Source: Clostridiales bacterium (lineage in GTDB: Bacteria > Bacillota > Clostridia > Christensenellales > QALW01). From it: a stretch of 33,681 bases of DNA. Below, in pieces: positions 29,202 to 33,681 of the stretch. Each line of letters begins with the position of its first letter. Positions within the stretch are counted from its first letter, which is position 1. A program made the translations under genes and the position numbers. The DNA lies in the NCBI GenBank assembly GCA_015069575.1, contig SVIH01000001.1, positions 1 to 33,681 on the forward strand, given 5' to 3'. The notes below the pieces were generated by a model, which searched no databases, was not told the DNA's origin, and was given only the letters and a program-made list of their open reading frames with translations.

Positions 29202-29256
29202 AAACACCTGAATTTAATAAAAATATATAAAATTTTCTGTAAATTTTGTAAAAAAT

Positions 29257-29302
29257 TTTAAATTACCTATAGATTTTTTTATTAATATATTATATAATAA
29301 AT
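29257..29302 (+). promoter_or_regulatory. Possible promoter of the ppx/gppA-hydratase-mreB genes
   Basis: The 160 nt between the TauE pair and ppx/gppA are almost all A and T. A TATAAT box occurs in ...atattaTATAATaaat near 29292-29297, with only a poor -35 (TAGATT) 17 nt upstream. A promoter is expected here because no gene precedes on the same strand without a gap, but its exact place cannot be fixed. No clear terminator hairpin for the TauE pair is visible. Confidence 0.3.
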
Positions 29303-29363
29303 AATAATTATTATGAATAATTGTATTTATTTTCAAACATATAAACGCAAAGGAGAAAAATCA

Positions 29364-30872
29364 ATGAAAAAAATTGCTATCATGGACATCGGTTCAAACA
29401 ACTCGAGGCTTATTCTTGTTTATATCTATGATAATGGCAGTTACCGTATTGCCGACCAACTTAAAGAGCCTGTAAGACTTATTTCAGATATGGGTCATGA
29501 TAATATAATAAAGCCCCGTAGAATTCAACAATTAATTAAAACAATACATATGTTTAAAAGGCTTTGTGCTGCAAACGGTATTGAACAGATATATGCATAT
29601 TGTTCAGCAGCGGTTAATCTTGCCGCTAACCAAAGAAGTTTTTTGGATGAGGTTTATGCAACCACACAAATTAATCTTGAAGTTTTAACTGGCGAGAAAG
29701 AAGCTACCCTTGCTTTCCAGGGCGTTATTAATACAATGGATATTGATAATGGCGTTATTATGGATATTGGTGGCGGAACCACACAACTTGTTCACTTTGA
29801 AAAGCGTCAGATTAAAAATCTTGCATGTTTACCCTTTGGAACAGTTACATTAACTGAACTTTTTGGGTTAGCAGATAAAGTTAAGCAGGAACAAATTGAT
29901 GCAATTGAAGATTTTTACCGCCAACAATTAGATTCGGTACCTTGGCTTTCTTCTATTGAAGGTTTACCAATTATTGGCGTTGGTGGTTCATTCCGTAACT
30001 TAGGCAAGATTATGCGAATGAAATCAAAAAAAGATATTGGCACACTTCATAATTACAGTATCCGTGCAAAAGAAATTGATGCAGTTTACGAAAATATGTG
30101 CCGTCTTGATTTGGATAGGCGAATGAAGATTAAAGGTCTTTCAAATGAACGCGCTGATATTTTCCTTGCTGCTTTTGCCGCAATAAAAACAACAGTTAAT
30201 TATATTGGTTGTTCTGATATCTTTATCAGTTGCAACGGTTTAAGAGAAGGCATTATGTTTAACGAAATTGATCCACAGCTTTCAGTTAAACCTGTTCAGC
30301 ATGTGCTTGATTTCTCTCTTAAAAATGCGTTAGGTCTTTTTCAGGAAAATGTTGAACATGCAAACAATGTTTCAAAACTTTCACTTTTGATGTTTGAACA
30401 ACTTCGTCAACTTCACAAACTTCCAAATTCTTATATGCGCATTATTAAAACTGCAGCAACACTTCATGATATTGGCGCAACAATAAAATATCATGATCAC
30501 CATAAACATAGCTTTTATCTTATTTTAAATTCAAATATTTATGGTCTTACACATCGCGAACATCTTATGAGCGCATTTGTTGCACTAGCACATAGAAAAG
30601 ATGATGTAAAAAAAGAATGTCAAAGATATTCTGATATGATTAACTCAGACGATCTTATGATTATATATCGTCTTGCTGTTCTTGTAAGAATTGCTGAAAG
30701 TTTTGATAGGGCGATGGATGGAATAGTTGAAACAGTTTCATGTGATATTTTAGGTGATTCTGTTATTATGAAAACACAAGCTAAAGGTGATGCATCACTT
30801 GAAATTAAAGATGCACTTACTTGTAGTGAAATGTTTAAAAAGGCTTATGGAAAGAATCTTGTTATACTTTAA
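29364..30872 (+). CDS. Ppx/GppA-family phosphatase with C-terminal HD domain
   Basis: 502 residues. The N-terminal ASKHA domain (about 1-300) resembles exopolyphosphatase/pppGpp phosphatase: MDIGSNNSRL (7-16), LTGEKEATLAFQGV, MDIGGGTTQLVHF and GVGGSFRNLG. The C-terminal half (about 320-500) is HD-like, with HD at 368-369 and HDHHKH (377-382). The family normally has GGGSTE in the second phosphate loop; here it is GGGTTQ, with Gln141 replacing the Glu thought to help catalysis. It may therefore bind rather than rapidly hydrolyse polyphosphate or (p)ppGpp, or act on another substrate. Start ATG 29364 follows AAAGGAG; an in-frame ATG at 29313 lies before that site. An aconitase-family gene follows after 15 nt. 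Confidence 0.88.
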   Translation: MKKIAIMDIGSNNSRLILVYIYDNGSYRIADQLKEPVRLISDMGHDNIIKPRRIQQLIKTIHMFKRLCAANGIEQIYAYCSAAVNLAANQRSFLDEVYATTQINLEVLTGEKEATLAFQGVINTMDIDNGVIMDIGGGTTQLVHFEKRQIKNLACLPFGTVTLTELFGLADKVKQEQIDAIEDFYRQQLDSVPWLSSIEGLPIIGVGGSFRNLGKIMRMKSKKDIGTLHNYSIRAKEIDAVYENMCRLDLDRRMKIKGLSNERADIFLAAFAAIKTTVNYIGCSDIFISCNGLREGIMFNEIDPQLSVKPVQHVLDFSLKNALGLFQENVEHANNVSKLSLLMFEQLRQLHKLPNSYMRIIKTAATLHDIGATIKYHDHHKHSFYLILNSNIYGLTHREHLMSAFVALAHRKDDVKKECQRYSDMINSDDLMIIYRLAVLVRIAESFDRAMDGIVETVSCDILGDSVIMKTQAKGDASLEIKDALTCSEMFKKAYGKNLVIL

Positions 30873-30887
30873 TATGGAGAACTTATA

Positions 30888-33092
30888 ATGAAATTTACTA
30901 ACAAAAAGACGATTATAAAAAACGGTGTTGAAATTATTGATAGCGATATAAATGCAAAAGAAGGTACTATTAGTTACGGCATTTTAAACTCTCACAATAC
31001 AAGTGGGAATATAAATAAATTACAAATTAAATTTGATGCCCTTGTTTCGCATGATATTACTTATGTTGGAATTATTCAAACTGCCCGTGCAAGCGGACTT
31101 GAAAAATTCCCGCTTACATATGCACTTACAAACTGCCATAACAGCCTTTGCGCAGTTGGCGGAACTTTAAATGAAGATGACCATCTTTTTGGTCTTTCTG
31201 CTGCAAAAAAATACGGCGGAATGTATATACCGCCTCATCTTGCAGTTATTCATTCTTTTGCAAGGGAAGAACTTGCTTCATGCGGAAAAATGATTTTAGG
31301 TTCAGATAGCCACACTCGTTACGGCGCTTTAGGTACAATGGCAATTGGTGAAGGCGGACCTGAACTTGTAAAACAACTTCTTGAAAGAACATATGATATT
31401 GATTATCCTGAAATTGTTGCAGTATATTTAACAGGCAATGTTAAAAATGGCGTTGGACCGCATGATGTTGCTATTGCAATGTGTAAGGAAGTTTTTAAGG
31501 AAGGAAAAGTTAAAAATAAGGTTCTTGAATTTGTAGGTCCCGGCGTTGAAAATTTAAGTGTTGATTTTAGATGTGGTATTGATGTTATGACAACGGAAAC
31601 AACCTGTCTTTCATCAATATGGATGACCGATGAAAAAGTTAAAAATTATTATAAAACTCATAATCGCGTGGAAGACTATAAAGAGCTTAAACCACAACAG
31701 TTTGCACAATACGATGCTATTTTAGAAATTGATTTATCAGAAATTGAACCTATGATAGCACTTCCTTTCCATCCAAGTAATGCTTATACCATTAAAGAGT
31801 TTAAATTAAACGCAAAAGAAATCCTTACTGAACTTGATAAGGAAATTGAAAAGCAGTATCCTAAATGTTCCTGCAAGGTATTGCCTAAACTTAAAGAAGA
31901 TGGTTTTCACGTTGATCAAGGCGTTATAGCAGGTTGTGCAGGCGGTATATTTGAAAATATTACTTGTGCAAATGATATTTTAAAAGGCGGAAGCACAGGG
32001 AATGATGCTTTCTCATTAAATGTTTATCCTGCAAGCCAAAGCGTTTATCTTGACCTTGTTCAAAAAGGTGTTATTGGTGACCTTATGGAAAGCGGCGCTG
32101 TTATTAAAACTGCATTTTGCGGTCCTTGTTTTGGCGCAGGTGATGTTCCTGCAAACAATGCTTTCAGCATTCGTCATACAACACGAAATTTCCCTAACCG
32201 TGAAGGCAGTAAGCCCGGTGAAGGCCAGTTATCGCTTGTTGCTTTAATGGATGCGCGTAGTATTGCTGCAACGGCGTTAAATGGCGGAATCCTTACAGGT
32301 GCTGATGAACTTGATGTTAAATACACAGATTATGAATATACTTATCATAGTGATATTTACAAAAAGCGTGTTTACGATGGCAGAAATAATGCAAATAAAG
32401 AAGAAGATCTTGTTTTAGGTCCAAATATTGCAGATTGGCCAAAACTTAAAGAAATGCCTGAACAAGTACTTTTAAAGCTCGCAAGTGTTTTAAGAGATAA
32501 TGTTACAACAACAGATGAACTTATTCCATCAGGCGAAACAAGTACTCTTCGTTCTAATCCTTATAAACTTTCAAGGTTTACTCTTTCAAGAAAAGATCCT
32601 GAATATGTTCAGCGCGCAGATGCTGTTAAGGAAATTGAAGATACAGAAAAAAGGAATGAATTATTCAAAAATCTTAATAAATTCGATGGTATAAATATTT
32701 CTGACTGCGTATTTGGTAGTGGTATTTTTGCAAATATGCCAGGTGATGGTTCGGCACGTGAACAAGCGGCAAGCTGCCAAAAGGTATTAGGCGGATGGGG
32801 AAATATTGCAGTTGAGTATGCAACAAAACGTTATAGAAGTAATCTTATCAACTGGGGAATATTGCCACTTTTATGCGATAAGGAAACTGCCAAACTTTTT
32901 GATGTAGATGATTATGTATTTTTACCACACATTAAAAAAGATCTTTTAGAAGGCAATGAGCAAACTGAAGCATATCTTATAAAAAATTCTAAACCTGAAA
33001 AGATTACTCTTAAATTAGTCAGCATGACTAAAGACGAAAGAGATATTCTTTTATCAGGCGGTCTTATAAATTATTACTCTAAAAATATTTAG
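30888..33092 (+). CDS. Aconitase-family hydratase (YbhJ-like)
   Basis: A 734-residue iron-sulfur hydratase of the aconitase superfamily, closer to the uncharacterised YbhJ-like group than to citrate-cycle aconitase. Cluster ligands are Cys350 (AGCAGG), Cys411 and Cys414 (CGPC). GSDSHTRYGALGTMAIGEGG matches the aconitase DSHT segment. The C-terminal swivelling domain includes NISDCVFGSGIFANMPGDGSAREQAA and AVEYATKRYRSNLINWGILPL. Substrate unknown; citrate/aconitate or another tricarboxylic or hydroxy acid are all possible. GGAG lies 8-9 nt before the ATG. It is 15 nt after ppx/gppA and 12 nt before mreB, so the three are likely one transcript. Confidence 0.85.
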   Translation: MKFTNKKTIIKNGVEIIDSDINAKEGTISYGILNSHNTSGNINKLQIKFDALVSHDITYVGIIQTARASGLEKFPLTYALTNCHNSLCAVGGTLNEDDHLFGLSAAKKYGGMYIPPHLAVIHSFAREELASCGKMILGSDSHTRYGALGTMAIGEGGPELVKQLLERTYDIDYPEIVAVYLTGNVKNGVGPHDVAIAMCKEVFKEGKVKNKVLEFVGPGVENLSVDFRCGIDVMTTETTCLSSIWMTDEKVKNYYKTHNRVEDYKELKPQQFAQYDAILEIDLSEIEPMIALPFHPSNAYTIKEFKLNAKEILTELDKEIEKQYPKCSCKVLPKLKEDGFHVDQGVIAGCAGGIFENITCANDILKGGSTGNDAFSLNVYPASQSVYLDLVQKGVIGDLMESGAVIKTAFCGPCFGAGDVPANNAFSIRHTTRNFPNREGSKPGEGQLSLVALMDARSIAATALNGGILTGADELDVKYTDYEYTYHSDIYKKRVYDGRNNANKEEDLVLGPNIADWPKLKEMPEQVLLKLASVLRDNVTTTDELIPSGETSTLRSNPYKLSRFTLSRKDPEYVQRADAVKEIEDTEKRNELFKNLNKFDGINISDCVFGSGIFANMPGDGSAREQAASCQKVLGGWGNIAVEYATKRYRSNLINWGILPLLCDKETAKLFDVDDYVFLPHIKKDLLEGNEQTEAYLIKNSKPEKITLKLVSMTKDERDILLSGGLINYYSKNI

Positions 33093-33104
33093 GAGGAATT
33101 TCTA

Positions 33105-33681
33105 ATGGGATTTTTTACCCGAGATCTTGGTATTGATTTAGGTACGGCAAACACACTTGTATATCTCAGGGGCAAGGGGATTATTATTAGAGAACCAAGT
33201 GTTGTAGCAGTAAAAATTTCAGGAAGCCGTAAAGAAGTTCTCGCTGTTGGCGAAAAAGCAAAAAATATGATTGGCAGAACACCGGGTAATATTGTTGCAG
33301 TTAAACCTTTAAGAGATGGTGTTATTGCAGATTTTGATGTTACTGCAGCAATGCTTTCTGATATCATTCATAGGGCAATGCCAAAGGCATTTTGGTTAAC
33401 AAGAACGCGTGTTGTTATATGCGTTCCATGCGGTGTTACAGGCGTTGAACGAAAAGCAGTTGAAGATGCTGCTAAAAATGCAGGCGCAAGCCATGTTGAA
33501 ATTATGGAAGAACCAAAGGCTAGTGCAATTGGTGCAGGTCTTCCTATAAACGAGCCATCAGGTTGTATGATCGTTGATATTGGCGGCGGTTCAAGTGAAA
33601 TGGCTGTTATTTCTTTAGGTGGAATTGTTGTATCAAGGTCACTTCGTATTGCAGGAAATAAACTTGATGATGCAATTATGA
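33105..33681 (+). CDS. mreB: Rod shape-determining actin homologue MreB, cut by window end
   Basis: First 192 codons of an MreB/Mbl-type bacterial actin, running off the window. ATP-binding motifs are visible: DLGIDLGTANTLVY at the start (phosphate 1), VVICVPCGVTGVERKAVEDAA, EEPKASAIGAGLPINEP and MIVDIGGGSSEMAVISLGGIVVS (phosphate 2). The protein forms membrane-bound filaments that guide lateral wall synthesis. AGGAGGA lies 8 nt before the ATG, 12 nt after the hydratase stop. Whether it is MreB, Mbl or MreBH cannot be settled from this part; the usual mreC and mreD partners would be outside the window. Confidence 0.93.
   Translation, partial: MGFFTRDLGIDLGTANTLVYLRGKGIIIREPSVVAVKISGSRKEVLAVGEKAKNMIGRTPGNIVAVKPLRDGVIADFDVTAAMLSDIIHRAMPKAFWLTRTRVVICVPCGVTGVERKAVEDAAKNAGASHVEIMEEPKASAIGAGLPINEPSGCMIVDIGGGSSEMAVISLGGIVVSRSLRIAGNKLDDAIM

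Noticed and set aside
29202-29363. Possible terminator or regulatory structure in the AT-rich gap (aaaatttt/aaattttg repeats).
   Set aside because: The repeats contain almost no G or C and give no stable stem. Only a tentative promoter is reported.

Overview
This is an AT-rich Gram-positive (Firmicutes) chromosomal segment, most likely from a spore-forming member of the Clostridia. The reasons are: consensus GGAGG ribosome binding sites; the order yicC-remA-gmk-rpoZ-priA-def-fmt-rsmB-rlmN-prpC-prkC-rsgA-rpe-spoVM-asp23-amaP-nusB-folD-xseA-xseB-ispA, which is a Firmicutes core neighbourhood; and a 34-codon gene that looks like SpoVM. No prophage, insertion sequence, CRISPR array or recognisable defence island is visible.

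Layout. (1) 1-104: 3' part of a 5S rRNA, followed by a bidirectional terminator. (2) 162-6069, minus strand: accessory genes. In transcription order these are an orphan Thi5/NMT1-like substrate-binding lipoprotein; then, after a terminator and a new promoter, a sugar operon (D-lyxose/mannose isomerase, PfkB sugar kinase, DUF4838-type glycosidase-like protein); then a separately promoted SH3b lipoprotein with a terminator-like hairpin in its leader. (3) 6223-10477: pcrA and ligA. (4) 10534-22648: a tightly packed run from yicC to rpe covering RNA decay, nucleotide metabolism, replication restart, N-terminal formyl/deformyl processing, rRNA methylation, PP2C/PASTA-kinase signalling and ribosome assembly. 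Neighbouring genes often overlap by 4 or 8 nt. (5) 22655-23950: a hairpin, a 49-aa membrane hairpin protein, spoVM, then a strong promoter driving asp23-amaP. (6) 23981-28445: nusB, a frameshifted TsaD-like gene, folD, xseA, xseB, ispA. (7) 28510-29201: two half-size TauE/SafE membrane proteins. (8) 29364-33681: a Ppx/GppA-HD protein, an aconitase-family hydratase and the first part of mreB, closely spaced and probably co-transcribed.

Most of the window is housekeeping. I see no convincing undescribed multi-gene system. The points most worth a second look are: the hairpin inside the SH3b lipoprotein leader; the one-base frameshift in the TsaD-like gene; the Glu-to-Gln change in the GGGSTE motif of the Ppx/GppA protein and its linkage to a hydratase and mreB; the divergent LigA active-site motifs; the hairpin that buries the ribosome binding site upstream of the 49-aa gene and spoVM; and the small glycosidase/isomerase/kinase operon. 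Several gene starts are placed here by ribosome binding site and family alignment rather than by the longest reading frame (pcrA 6223, ligA 8516, gmk 11665, rpe 22007, nusB 23981, ispA 27570, the first TauE half 28510, ppx/gppA 29364).
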